A stretch of DNA of 64,000 nt from Agathobaculum desmolans ATCC 43058 (GCF_000701665.1 NZ_JNJN01000004.1:41430-105429); one strand, 5' to 3'; positions 26,188 to 34,010 are shown, numbered from the stretch's first letter. Numbers and translations are program-made. The notes: generated by a model from the sequence alone, not told the origin.

Positions 26188-26826
26188 TTACAGCTTGGTA
26201 TAGCCGCGCGGGGAGACAATGGCGTCCAGACGCAGACCGGCGGCGCATGCAGGACAATTTTGCCCCCGGATAAAGTTTTGATAGTGGGGGAAATCCTCGC
26301 CGGAAAATAGCCGGATGACAGGCTTGCCGCCCAATTCGGACAGGTTGGAGAACAGCGCGGCATAGCCGGCGGCACGGCCGCCGTAGTATTCAACGCATTC
26401 GCGCGCCTGCGAGAGGGTTTGGCCGGTCGAAGCGGTATTGACCAGAATGAGCACGTTGCGGTGCTCGATCATGGGGCGCAGATTGTCCGCAAAGACAAAC
26501 TGACCGTTGACGTTGCTGTCCGGTTCGACCAGATAGATGGATTTGTTGCCGTTCATGCTGCTGAGGCCTGCGGTTGACAGCTCGCGTGCCAGATAAGCGC
26601 CGATATATTCGGTTCCTTCCATGCACATCAGGGTGTCCACACTGACGGAAGAAAGATGGAAGGCGATGCTGCGCGCGGCTTCCAGCGCCATGTTCATGTT
26701 GTGTTTGATTTCGGACATATCAATATAATAATTGATATGCGAATGGTTTGTGGCAAAGTGTCCCGGGATCGCATTGGCGTAAAGCTGTTGGTTGACACGG
26801 GACGTGATACGGATCGGCTGCTGCAT
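26188..26826 (-). CDS. Orotate phosphoribosyltransferase-like protein with an altered PRPP loop
   Basis: 212 residues from ATG 26826, behind AAAGGTGG. The fold resembles PyrE-type phosphoribosyltransferases, but the PRPP-binding loop (residues 125-135) reads VLILVNTASTG: the acidic pair normally before the TTG (as D181/D182 in ComF here) is replaced by Asn-Thr. Two cysteines, CPAC, near residue 200 may bind metal. It has no pyrimidine genes beside it. It may be a regulator or a transferase with a different chemistry; family assignment is moderate, function uncertain. Confidence 0.65.
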   Translation of the reverse strand: MQQPIRITSRVNQQLYANAIPGHFATNHSHINYYIDMSEIKHNMNMALEAARSIAFHLSSVSVDTLMCMEGTEYIGAYLARELSTAGLSSMNGNKSIYLVEPDSNVNGQFVFADNLRPMIEHRNVLILVNTASTGQTLSQARECVEYYGGRAAGYAALFSNLSELGGKPVIRLFSGEDFPHYQNFIRGQNCPACAAGLRLDAIVSPRGYTKL

Positions 26827-26955
26827 GGCCAAACCACCTTTCGCTTGTTTATTTGTTCCTATTATATACCAAGGGGCGCTGCGGCACAATAAAAAACAAA
26901 CAGGAACAACCGATCGGTTGTGTGGGCGGGGCAGTGTGCGGCAGCAAAAGAAAAA

Positions 26956-26973
26956 GCGATCCGTTTGGATCGC
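26956..26973. terminator. Hairpin at the left edge of a repeat copy
   Basis: Stem GCGATCC/GGATCGC, preceded by AAAAA; the repeat begins right after it. The pattern matches the other insertion sites, but no second copy is seen on the right. Confidence 0.5.
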
Positions 26974-26974
26974 C

Positions 26975-27192
26975 TCAGTCTGTCGGAAAAGTATTTTGCT
27001 ATTAAACGTAAGCAACACGCGCGGCAGCGCGCATCAAATAAAAAATTGCAGCCTGCTGCAATTTTTATAAAAACCCGCGACATGTGCGTGGGTTTTTACA
27101 CAAGACGACGGAGAATTGTGCCTGAAAGGCGCGATTCGGCAGTCGCAAATTCGATCGAAAGCGTGGTTTCGATCGAGAGACTGTCGAAAAAT
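26975..27192 (-). repeat. Dispersed terminator-associated repeat, reversed copy
   Basis: Reads on the minus strand like the copy at 20260, including the TCGATCGAAA/TTTCGATCGA stem, the AAAAACCC stem and the GCGCG stem. The outer hairpin at its right end is truncated after CTGTCGAAAAA. Confidence 0.75.
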
Positions 27193-27214
27193 GCATTTAA
27201 GATATGAAAATAAA

Positions 27215-27405
27215 GCCCCGCCCTGCCGATGCAGCCCAATTAGTAACCTGCACGAATGGGCAGGTGGGTTTTCTGTTTGGTATGTCTGCGCTTCCAACAT
27301 CCGTGTATACCCGGGAGGCCTGCGGCTCGATACCAAAACTTTCCGAAATCCCGTACTAAAAATGTGGGTTAAAAAAAGACTGCTGTCGTACAGGGCAGGG
27401 ATTTT
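27215..27405 (-). ncRNA. ssrS: Structured RNA candidate, 6S RNA-like
   Basis: No reading frame. On the minus strand the region folds as a long rod: closing stem CCCTGCC (27400-27394) with GGCAGGG (27227-27221), an AU-rich internal bubble, a terminal arm closed by an 8-bp helix (27337-27330 with 27283-27276), and a small separate hairpin ACCTGC/GCAGGT (27265-27246) on the 3' side of the bubble. Closing stem, central bubble with a 3'-side hairpin and terminal arm is the known 6S RNA plan, and about 190 nt is the right size. The 3' end runs into CTTTATTTT. I rely on topology only, not on a sequence match. Confidence 0.45.
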
Positions 27406-27437
27406 GCCTTGCCTGTGCCGTGCACCGGCGGGAGAGA

Positions 27438-27713
27438 TTACTCCTCTTCTTCTGCCTCGGCACGCTCCATTACGATGGCGAAAACCGCATCGGCGATCTC
27501 ATCGTCTTCAACCGCTTCCAGCATTTCTTCGCCGTCTTCCATGACGATCTGCATGATCACGACCTCGGCATCTTCCTCAACGGCAAGCTCTGCCGGGATA
27601 AAGGCAAGATAGGTCGTACCTTCATATTCCACCGTATCGATGTGTTCGAATTCCACTTCGTTGCCGTCCTCATCGATCAGGGTAACAAAATCGTTGCCGT
27701 ATTCCTCGCTCAT
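27438..27713 (-). CDS. DUF1292 domain-containing protein (YrzB family)
   Basis: 91 residues, strongly acidic, ending in a Glu-rich tail. It shows the family pattern DFVTLIDEDGNEVEFEHIDTVEYEGTTYLAFIP. Family members (YrzB) often sit beside ruvX and alaS in Firmicutes; those neighbours are absent here. Function unknown. RBS AAGGAGGTGCC upstream of ATG 27713. Confidence 0.92.
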   Translation of the reverse strand: MSEEYGNDFVTLIDEDGNEVEFEHIDTVEYEGTTYLAFIPAELAVEEDAEVVIMQIVMEDGEEMLEAVEDDEIADAVFAIVMERAEAEEEE

Positions 27714-27885
27714 GGCGCCGGCACCTCCTTATGATTCGGTTTGACAGCGGGGAGGATATCCCGCTTTCTGTTTTAAGCATAACAAATCATATTCGGTTTG
27801 TAAAGCCCTATTTGCAGAAGGCTCACAGCCATAGTATGCGTTCCATGCTGACTATCATACCAGTAAAAAATCCGGAAATAAAGCC

Positions 27886-27914
27886 TTGACTTTTGCCTGC
27901 CAATCTGATATCCT
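27886..27914 (+). promoter_or_regulatory. Promoter of infC-rpmI-rplT
   Basis: TTGACT (27886-27891), 17-bp spacer, TATCCT (27909-27914); it leaves a leader of about 170 bases before infC. Confidence 0.65.
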
Positions 27915-27919
27915 ATCTT

Positions 27920-28055
27920 AGGTAACAAGGAAGAAGGCAGTGTCCTCACCCGCAGCAAACAGGCGAACGGGTCAATAAAGCACAGGGTCGTTTTGTGCGG
28001 CTTTGCGGTTTTATGTATGGGAGGACGGTCGCTTTTGATCGGTCCTTTTTCTTTT
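27920..28055 (+). promoter_or_regulatory. infC leader with attenuator terminator (L20-leader type)
   Basis: The leader ends in a terminator-like hairpin AGGACGGTC/GATC-GTCCT followed by TTTTTCTTTTT (28022-28052), before the infC RBS. In Firmicutes this operon is repressed by ribosomal protein L20 acting on its leader. Position and terminator fit; the L20-binding fold itself was not verified. Confidence 0.55.
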
Positions 28056-28091
28056 TGTCTTAACCTATCATCCGTTTGGAGGTGCTTACCA

Positions 28092-28610
28092 ATCAGCAGC
28101 ATGGAACATCAGATCAATGAAGAGATCCGCGATAAGGAAGTCCGCCTGATCAGCGACAGCGGCGAACAGCTTGGTATCGTTCCGATCCAGCGGGCGCAGG
28201 ATATCGCCGTGGAAAAGGGTATGGATCTGGTCAAGATCGCCCCGCAGGCCAAGCCGCCTGTATGCAAAATCATGGATTACGGTAAATTCCGTTTCGAGCA
28301 GGCCAAGCGCGAAAAGGAAGCGCGTAAAAATCAGCGCGTCGTGGAGATCAAAGAGATTCGCCTGACCCCGAATATCGATATCGGCGACCTGAACACTAAG
28401 GTTAAAAACGCCTGCCGCTTCTTAAAGGACGGCGACAAGGTCAAGGTCTCGGTCCGCTTCCGCGGCCGCGAGGTCACACATGCGTCGCTCGGTCAGGAAC
28501 TGCTCCATCGCTTCGCGGAGCTGTGCGCGGAATGCAGCACGGTGGAAAAGCAGCCCAAGCTCGAAGGACGTCAGATGCTTATGTTCCTGGCGCCCGTCAA
28601 GGATAAGTAA
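28092..28610 (+). CDS. infC: Translation initiation factor IF-3, probable ATC start
   Basis: 172 residues if started at ATC 28092. IF-3 binds the 30S subunit and checks the start codon. The only Shine-Dalgarno, GGAGGT at 28078-28083, is 8 bases from ATC 28092 but 17 from the first ATG (28101). The resulting N-terminus ISSMEHQINEEIRDKEVRLI lines up with other Firmicute IF-3 proteins (which start at ATT with ISK...INEQIR). Rare start codons in infC are a known device for autoregulation. Downstream, QRAQDIAVEKGMDLVKIAP, KPPVCKIMDYGKFRFEQ and the C-domain KVSVRFRGRE are intact. Confidence 0.96.
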   Translation: MSSMEHQINEEIRDKEVRLISDSGEQLGIVPIQRAQDIAVEKGMDLVKIAPQAKPPVCKIMDYGKFRFEQAKREKEARKNQRVVEIKEIRLTPNIDIGDLNTKVKNACRFLKDGDKVKVSVRFRGREVTHASLGQELLHRFAELCAECSTVEKQPKLEGRQMLMFLAPVKDK

Positions 28611-28655
28611 ACAAAAGCGCGTCCGTCGCGTAAATTCAGAGAGGAGCAAACCCTT

Positions 28656-28859
28656 ATGCCTAAGATTAAAACGCACAGCGGTGCAAAGAAGAGATTTTCC
28701 GTTACCAAGAACGGTAAGTTCAAGCGCGGCCATGTAGGCAAGCGCCACCTGCTCAACGGCCATGGAAAGACGACCAAGCTTAAGCGCCACCTCCGCAAGG
28801 AAGGCTTCGCCGACCAGACCAACGTAGCGCAGCTCAAGCGTCTGCTGCCGTACAAGTAA
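28656..28859 (+). CDS. rpmI: 50S ribosomal protein L35
   Basis: 67 residues, highly basic: PKIKTHSGAKKRFSVTKNGK and GKRHLLNGHGKTTKLKRHLRK. Middle gene of infC-rpmI-rplT, RBS GAGAGGAGC. Confidence 0.98.
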   Translation: MPKIKTHSGAKKRFSVTKNGKFKRGHVGKRHLLNGHGKTTKLKRHLRKEGFADQTNVAQLKRLLPYK

Positions 28860-28894
28860 GTAAAAACACATCTTTCATATAGGAGGCAAACACA

Positions 28895-29248
28895 ATGGCA
28901 AGAGTTAAGGGCGCAATGATGACGCGCAAAAGAAGAAAGAAGATTCTGGGGCGTGCCAAGGGCTACTGGGGTGCCAAGTCTACCCATTACCGTGTAGCCA
29001 ATCAGGCTGTCATGAAGAGCCTGAAGTACGCTTATATCGGCCGCAAGCAGAAGAAGCGTGACTTCCGCCGCCTGTGGATCACCCGCATCTCGGCTGCTGC
29101 CAAGACCTGCGATATGAACTACAGCCGCTTCATGAACGGTCTGAAGAAGGCCGGCATCGACCTGAACCGCAAGATGCTTGCGGATCTGGCGGTAAACGAT
29201 AAGGCTGCGTTTGCGGCTCTGGCTGAGAAGGCCAAGGCTGCGCTCTAA
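28895..29248 (+). CDS. rplT: 50S ribosomal protein L20
   Basis: 117 residues: [22 protein letters not shown], then [24 protein letters not shown] and [25 protein letters not shown]. Assembly protein of the large subunit and usual repressor of its own operon. Its terminator is one of those duplicated around a repeat copy. Confidence 0.98.
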   Translation: MARVKGAMMTRKRRKKILGRAKGYWGAKSTHYRVANQAVMKSLKYAYIGRKQKKRDFRRLWITRISAAAKTCDMNYSRFMNGLKKAGIDLNRKMLADLAVNDKAAFAALAEKAKAAL

Positions 29249-29271
29249 GCGTTATCTGCATAGGAACGATT

Positions 29272-29297
29272 AAAACGCTCGCTTTTGCGGGCGTTTT
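29272..29297 (+). terminator. rplT terminator, first copy of a duplication
   Basis: AAAACGCTCG/CGGGCGTTTT stem with a CTTTTG loop; the repeat starts directly after the T-run. Confidence 0.85.
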
Positions 29298-29444
29298 AGA
29301 CTGCGAATCGCGCCCTATGGGCACAATTCGCAGTCGTCTTGTATAAAAACCCACGCACATGTCGCGGGTTTTTAAAAAAATTGCAGCTTTCTGCAATTTT
29401 CTATTTGATGCGCACTACTGTGCGAAGATTTTTTTGACAGTCTC
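29298..29444 (+). repeat. Dispersed terminator-associated repeat, short copy
   Basis: 147 bp. Starts AGACTGCGAATCGCGCCC, lacking the outer two hairpins of the full copy, and ends TTTTTTTGACAGTCTC. It contains the AAAAACCC/GGGTTTTT and GCAATTTT stems. Flanked on both sides by the rplT terminator. Confidence 0.8.
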
Positions 29445-29471
29445 AAACGCCCGCTTTTGCGGGCGTTTTTT
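29445..29471 (+). terminator. rplT terminator, second copy
   Basis: AAACGCCCGC/GCGGGCGTTT stem with TTTTTT; one base differs from the first copy. Confidence 0.88.
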
Positions 29472-29529
29472 CATCGGGGAGTAATGGTGGGCTAAATGTA
29501 ACATTTTTGTTACTTTACAAGAATTTTAT

Positions 29530-29557
29530 TTGATTTTTGTGTATGATCTGCTATACT
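29530..29557 (+). promoter_or_regulatory. Promoter of the 31-residue peptide gene
   Basis: TTGATT (29530-29535), 16-bp spacer, TATACT (29552-29557), 37 bases before the start. Confidence 0.6.
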
Positions 29558-29594
29558 ATAACATAGAATATATTAGGGAAAAGGAGGTGGCAAC

Positions 29595-29690
29595 ATGATC
29601 AGACAGTTGAAAATCCCGCAGAAGCCCGACCGGCCGGATATTGATGATTTGATCTTCGGTGAGGAGCATGAGACGCATAGCGATAAGTAA
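29595..29690 (+). CDS. 31-residue peptide gene, unknown
   Basis: MIRQLKIPQKPDRPDIDDLI followed by FGEEHETHSDK. It has a promoter, a very strong ribosome site AAGGAGGTGG at 29581-29590 and its own terminator at 29709, so it is a real small gene or an exceptionally placed leader. It is hydrophilic, with a basic front and an acidic end, and has no signal peptide or cysteines. The next gene on the opposite strand is an HTH/TPR regulator of the type that binds peptides; a functional link is speculative. Confidence 0.6.
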   Translation: MIRQLKIPQKPDRPDIDDLIFGEEHETHSDK

Positions 29691-29708
29691 AAACGCTAAT
29701 GGAAATGT

Positions 29709-29755
29709 CCACGCAGGGCTTGCAGCAGGTAACGTGCAGCCGCGTGGTTTTTTTA
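29709..29755 (+). terminator. Terminator of the small peptide gene
   Basis: Stem CCACGC/GCGTGG with an inner GGCTTGCA/TGCAGCC stem and TTTTTTT. Confidence 0.82.
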
Positions 29756-29822
29756 TATTTATTTCCCAAAAAATATAGGGGAGTTCCATTCTGAATATGA
29801 AAAGACGTCTTATCAAAGGGTA

Positions 29823-29859
29823 ACGCCCGAAACGGTTTTCCGTTTCGGGCGTCTTTTTT
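29823..29859. terminator. Hairpin terminator before the HTH/TPR regulator's 3' end
   Basis: Perfect stem ACGCCCGAAACGG/CCGTTTCGGGCGT with T-run on the plus strand; serves the convergent regulator as well. Confidence 0.8.
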
Positions 29860-30952
29860 ATCGTCCGGAAGAGATGGCGGTCTTCAACCGGTTGAGCGCG
29901 GCTTGGAACCGTGGTTCCTGCCGGATCGGGTCGTAGCGTTCGTCCTCCTCGATGGCGCGCAGAGTTAACTGACGCATTTCGTTCAGCTCGTTTGCGCTGG
30001 GCACCTGTGTCTGCACATCAGAAAAGTAGGGATTGTCGCAATAGTTCAGCGTGCGGCTGAGTTGGGCTTCGATATACTGTTCGAACAGGTCTAGGGTGCG
30101 CGCGTTATCGTGTTCGTCCTGTGCAAGCATGATTTCGAGCAGCAAGCCGTTGGAGGAGTCCGTGCCGAACAGGGCATCCAATGCGCGATAGGTTTGTACG
30201 TAGAGATGCGCGGCGGCAAAATCCCCGCAGCGACGGGATACGGTGGTCAGGCTCATCAGTGCGGTGGAAGTTTCACCGAGATGGGTCAGCAGGGCGCGGT
30301 GCGCAAGCTGGGCGGCTTCCTCCAACCGATCCTGTGCCAGATGCAGCCCCAGCCGCAGCTGCTCAGGATCGACAATTAGTTTTTGCGGCAAACTGTCGAT
30401 CAGCGCCTCGGCTTCCTCATATCGCCCGAGCATGGTGAGCATATTGATGCGCAGGCTCTTGGCCATCAATTTTTCGCCGGTTTCCGTACACTGCTGCTCG
30501 CCCTGCTCGAACAGTGAGAGACAGCGGATGGAGATGTCTTCGGCGGTTTGTGTGGCATCTGCTGCATTATTGAGCGCAGACGCAATATAGTGGTAGTATA
30601 GGCTGCCGACGGTGAGTTTGAGCGAACCGCAGGTAGGATACTCGCGCAGCAAGTCATCGGCGGCAGTACAGCCGGCATCAAAGCCTTGTTCGTCAAAAAT
30701 GCAGCGCAGCCGGTCGGAGAGAATGCGCAGCTCTTCGGCGGTTGGTGCGGTCTGAAAAGCGAGAAGTTCATCGGTCGTCAGGCCGAGGGCGCGCGCGAGC
30801 GGTGGCAGCAGCGTGATATCCGGATAGCTTGAAGCGGTTTCCCACTTGCTGACAGCCGCGGCGGTAACGCCGATCATGCCGGCAAGCGCTTCCTGTGTCA
30901 GCCCTTTTGCACGGCGCGCGGCAAGAATGGTTTGTCCGATCTGTAATGACAT
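29858..30952 (-). CDS. XRE HTH regulator with TPR-like helical domain
   Basis: 364 residues. N-terminal Cro/C1 HTH (QIGQTILAARRAKGLTQEALAGMIGVTAAAVSKWETASSYPD, 4-46). From about 75 onward the protein is all helical with repeated A/L/Y spacing (LRINMLTMLGRYEEAEALIDSL, LRLGLHLAQDRLEEAAQLAHRAL), like the TPR arrays of RRNPP peptide-sensing regulators (Rgg, PlcR, PrgX). Such proteins are usually controlled by short peptides. The convergent 31-residue gene is the nearest candidate. Family known, ligand unknown. Confidence 0.82.
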   Translation of the reverse strand: MSLQIGQTILAARRAKGLTQEALAGMIGVTAAAVSKWETASSYPDITLLPPLARALGLTTDELLAFQTAPTAEELRILSDRLRCIFDEQGFDAGCTAADDLLREYPTCGSLKLTVGSLYYHYIASALNNAADATQTAEDISIRCLSLFEQGEQQCTETGEKLMAKSLRINMLTMLGRYEEAEALIDSLPQKLIVDPEQLRLGLHLAQDRLEEAAQLAHRALLTHLGETSTALMSLTTVSRRCGDFAAAHLYVQTYRALDALFGTDSSNGLLLEIMLAQDEHDNARTLDLFEQYIEAQLSRTLNYCDNPYFSDVQTQVPSANELNEMRQLTLRAIEEDERYDPIRQEPRFQAALNRLKTAISSGR

Positions 30953-31080
30953 AAAAATCGTCCTTTCAGGGGATAGATAACGAAAAAGGATCCTTTTACA
31001 AGGATTATCTTACCATAATCGGACGGTATGGGCAATGGAGAGACGGTTTAACCAATGGTTGTTTTTTGCAACTGATGGTT

Positions 31081-31114
31081 AAAAAGCCCCCTGTCCGTGC
31101 GGGACAGAGGGCTT
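31081..31114 (-). terminator. Terminator of the SLH/VanY-like gene
   Basis: Stem AAGCCCTCTGTCC/GGACAGGGGGCTT read on the minus strand, then TTTTT. Confidence 0.85.
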
Positions 31115-31152
31115 CGGAAGATGTAAGTATTCGGTGATCTGATAATCTGCGC

Positions 31153-32367
31153 TCAGCGGCCGAAATAACTGAAGTGCATATAGTCGCGCTTGCTGCGCCA
31201 AGCGTTGCCGCCCCATGCAAAACCGTATTTGGTAAAGGCGTTATATACATCGCCGCCTTCCGGAATGGAATACGGATCTTCATAGGGAGACCAGTGGGAA
31301 CCGGTTGTCGGGGTGAGCGAACCATCTGCGTTGATGGTTGCTTCCATATTTTCTTCCCAGTTAATATCCACGGCGGTGCCTTGTGAGTGTTCGCCGGTGC
31401 GCCATGAGTAGCAGCCGACGTTTGTGATCGGGAACTGCTCATCGCCGTTGTAGATCTCTTCGAAAATCGCTTCATAGATCGGGGCGAGGCTGCGGTTGAC
31501 CTGCAAATAAGCGGTGCCGGTGGTTTTGGTGCCGTCCTGCTGCAAACGCCAGACGGGCACTGCGATCTCGACCATGTTCTGCTCAGCTTCTTCCGCTGAC
31601 TGATATTTTTCACCGCCGATGCCGTAAACAAAATCCATCTTTTCCTGCTCGGTCTGCGGCAGGTAATCGGGCACTTCGGGCACGATAGGATCGACCAAGG
31701 GCGGCAGCGGATCGCTGTTATCCTCCTCTTGCACGGCACCTTCAAATGCGGTGCAGAAGCGGTTGGCCATGATAAGTGCGGCCTCGCGCGTAGCCGGGCC
31801 GCTTGGATCGAGAACCGGTGCAGCACCGTAGGTAGAGGTGCCGTTTACAATGGCGTAATCCACCATGGTAACAACTGCATCGACTGCATAATCCTCGATT
31901 TTTGGCACATCGGGAAAGTCTTCCACACAGGCATCGCCTGCAATGACGGGTGCCTCTACACCGGCGGCTTCCAGCACGTTGTACAGCATAACGCAAAGAT
32001 CCTGCCGCTGGATGCTGGCATCCGGATCAAAAATGCCTTTGCCGCGGCCGCTGACCAGCCCGAGCTCATAGGCGGCGACAACACTGGGATCATCGCAATC
32101 GCGGAAAGGTTTTTTGCCAGAGGCAAATACAGCTTTTCCGCTGACAGATTTGTAGGCGTTGACAGCGATTGCGCAAAACTCGGCGCGGGTGATCGAGCCG
32201 GTGGCGCTGCGGGCTTCCAGACTGCTGGGAAGAAGACCGGCACTTTGTGCAGCGGCAACGTCCGCCTGCGCCCAGTTAGAGATATTGGAAAGCGCGCCGG
32301 CCTGCGGGGTCAGCAGTGCGGCCATCAGAGCCAGTGTGCCGGCGCGGCGGATAAATGGATGCGGCAT
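31153..32367 (-). CDS. SLH-domain protein with VanY-like D-Ala-D-Ala carboxypeptidase domain
   Basis: 404 residues from ATG 32367 behind AAGGAGG. Signal peptide 1-25 (RRAGTLALMAALLTPQAGALS). Three S-layer homology repeats (about 27-215: DVAAAQSAGLL...ITRAEFCAIAVNAY, FDPDASIQRQDLCVMLYNVLEAAG, and a third ending ATREAALIMANRF) should anchor it to cell-wall polymer. The peptidase_M15-type domain (about 300-404) keeps the zinc ligands H327, D334 (EHSQGTAVDIN) and H398 (DYMHFSYFG). It would trim peptidoglycan stem peptides outside the cell. Alone in its transcription unit. Confidence 0.88.
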   Translation of the reverse strand: MPHPFIRRAGTLALMAALLTPQAGALSNISNWAQADVAAAQSAGLLPSSLEARSATGSITRAEFCAIAVNAYKSVSGKAVFASGKKPFRDCDDPSVVAAYELGLVSGRGKGIFDPDASIQRQDLCVMLYNVLEAAGVEAPVIAGDACVEDFPDVPKIEDYAVDAVVTMVDYAIVNGTSTYGAAPVLDPSGPATREAALIMANRFCTAFEGAVQEEDNSDPLPPLVDPIVPEVPDYLPQTEQEKMDFVYGIGGEKYQSAEEAEQNMVEIAVPVWRLQQDGTKTTGTAYLQVNRSLAPIYEAIFEEIYNGDEQFPITNVGCYSWRTGEHSQGTAVDINWEENMEATINADGSLTPTTGSHWSPYEDPYSIPEGGDVYNAFTKYGFAWGGNAWRSKRDYMHFSYFGR

Positions 32368-32486
32368 GGGAATAACCTCCTTGAGGGAATCGGAATAACT
32401 ATATAGTATAAGGGGATATTGTGTCGAATTTGTGAAAAAACAGAATTTACTTACAATATCCACAAGGTTTTACACAAATGTGCAGA

Positions 32487-34010
32487 CTAATCTGCGGCCG
32501 CGCGGTCCAACGAGCGATATTGCAAAGCTTCGGCCAGGTGTTCAGCCTGAATCAGCGGGCTGGCTGCAAGATCGGCAACCGTGCGGGCAACACGCAGTAC
32601 GCGGTCATGTGCACGTGCGGTCAGGCCGAGCCGGTCGAAGGCAGCGGCAAACATGGCAGATGCCTGCTCGGTCAGCGGACAGTGGGCGGCAAGCTGCGGG
32701 GGAGGGAGCAGGGCATTGCACAGGTCGGCACCCTGCCGCTGGTATTGTATATCACGCGCGGCAAGTACACGGGCGCGTATCTCGGCAGAGCTTTCCTCTT
32801 CAGCTTTGCCGCGAGCCGCCAGCGCTGCGTATTCGACCGGCTGCACGGCTACCTGCAGGTCGATCCGGTCGAGCAGCGGGCCGGACAGACGCTTGAGATA
32901 CTGCTGCACAGATGCTTTGGAGCAGGTGCAGCGTCCGGTGCCGTACCAGCCGCATTTGCAGGGGTTCATCGCGGCGATCAGCTGAAAACTGGCAGGGTAT
33001 GTCACCTGTCCGGCAACGCGGGATATCGTGACCTGACCATCCTCCAGCGGCTGCCGCAGGGTTTCGAGAACATCCCGGTGGAATTCGGGCAGCTCATCCA
33101 GAAACAGAACACCGCGGTGGGCAAGCGTGATCTCGCCGGGAAGCGGTAACCGGCCGGCCGTACCGGCACCGCCGGACAGTGCGCTGGCTGAGGAGCTGTG
33201 ATGGGGCGCGCGGAATGGACGCTCTGCGCGCACAGCGGCTTCCTGGCCGCGGCCGACAGCAGACCAGACGCGGATGACTTCCAGCCGCTCTGCATCGGAC
33301 AGCGGCGGCAGAATGGAGGAAAAACGCTTGGCCAGCATGCTTTTGCCCGAGCCGGGCGGTCCGGACAGCAGTACATTATGTCCGCCGGCTGCGGCGATTT
33401 CAAGTGCACGCTTGACCGCGTGCTGCCCCATCACGTGGGAAAAATCGAGCGCCTGTTCCGCTGGCTGCGGCGGCTGCGGGGCTTCACACGGTGGGAGCGT
33501 AGCGCGGCCGGACAAATGGTTGAGCAGCGCGTTTAGATCGGGAACCGGCAGTACGGAGATGCCGGTGGCATAGGCGGCTTCTGCGGCGTTCTGCGCGGGG
33601 ACACAAACGGTGTGGAATCCGGCGTCCCGCGCAGCAATCGCCATGGAGAGCGCACCGCATACCGGACGCAGCGCGCCGGTCAGTGAAAGTTCGCCGAAAA
33701 AGACGGTGTCCTGCGGCGGGGCGTTGATTTCGCCCGCCGCTGCAAGGATTGCAAGCAGGATGGGCAGATCATAGGCCGTGCCGGCTTTTTTGGTATCCGC
33801 AGGGGCAAGGTTGACCGTTACGCGCGAAACCGGCCAGTCGAAAGAACAGGCTTTGGCGGCGGCGCGTACCCGCTCGCCGGATTCCGCCACGGCGCCGGTC
33901 GGCAGACCGACAACATCCAGCCGCGGCAGCCCGCCGGAAAGGAAGCATTCGGTGGTGACGATATACCCGTCGATTCCATGCAGGCCGGCAGAAAAAACAC
34001 GTGAAACCAT
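32487..34010 (-). CDS. YifB/ComM family Mg chelatase-like AAA ATPase
   Basis: 507 residues. N-terminal Lon-like domain (GGLPRLDVVGLPTGAVAESGERVRAA, LAPADTKKAGTAYDLPILLA), AAA+ core with Walker A GPPGSGKS (about 218-225) and Walker B VLFLDELPEFHRDVLETLRQPLE, and a C-terminal zinc/helical part containing AAMNPCKCGWYGTGRCTCS. ComM, the Gammaproteobacterial homologue, is a branch-migration helicase in transformation; the Firmicute role is unproven. The distant comF at 8934 is the only other competence-type gene here. Confidence 0.95.
   Translation of the reverse strand: MVSRVFSAGLHGIDGYIVTTECFLSGGLPRLDVVGLPTGAVAESGERVRAAAKACSFDWPVSRVTVNLAPADTKKAGTAYDLPILLAILAAAGEINAPPQDTVFFGELSLTGALRPVCGALSMAIAARDAGFHTVCVPAQNAAEAAYATGISVLPVPDLNALLNHLSGRATLPPCEAPQPPQPAEQALDFSHVMGQHAVKRALEIAAAGGHNVLLSGPPGSGKSMLAKRFSSILPPLSDAERLEVIRVWSAVGRGQEAAVRAERPFRAPHHSSSASALSGGAGTAGRLPLPGEITLAHRGVLFLDELPEFHRDVLETLRQPLEDGQVTISRVAGQVTYPASFQLIAAMNPCKCGWYGTGRCTCSKASVQQYLKRLSGPLLDRIDLQVAVQPVEYAALAARGKAEEESSAEIRARVLAARDIQYQRQGADLCNALLPPPQLAAHCPLTEQASAMFAAAFDRLGLTARAHDRVLRVARTVADLAASPLIQAEHLAEALQYRSLDRAAAD

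Noticed and set aside
27993..28091. A 33-residue N-terminal extension of IF-3
   Set aside because: It would be translated from leader and attenuator DNA without an RBS and does not resemble IF-3.
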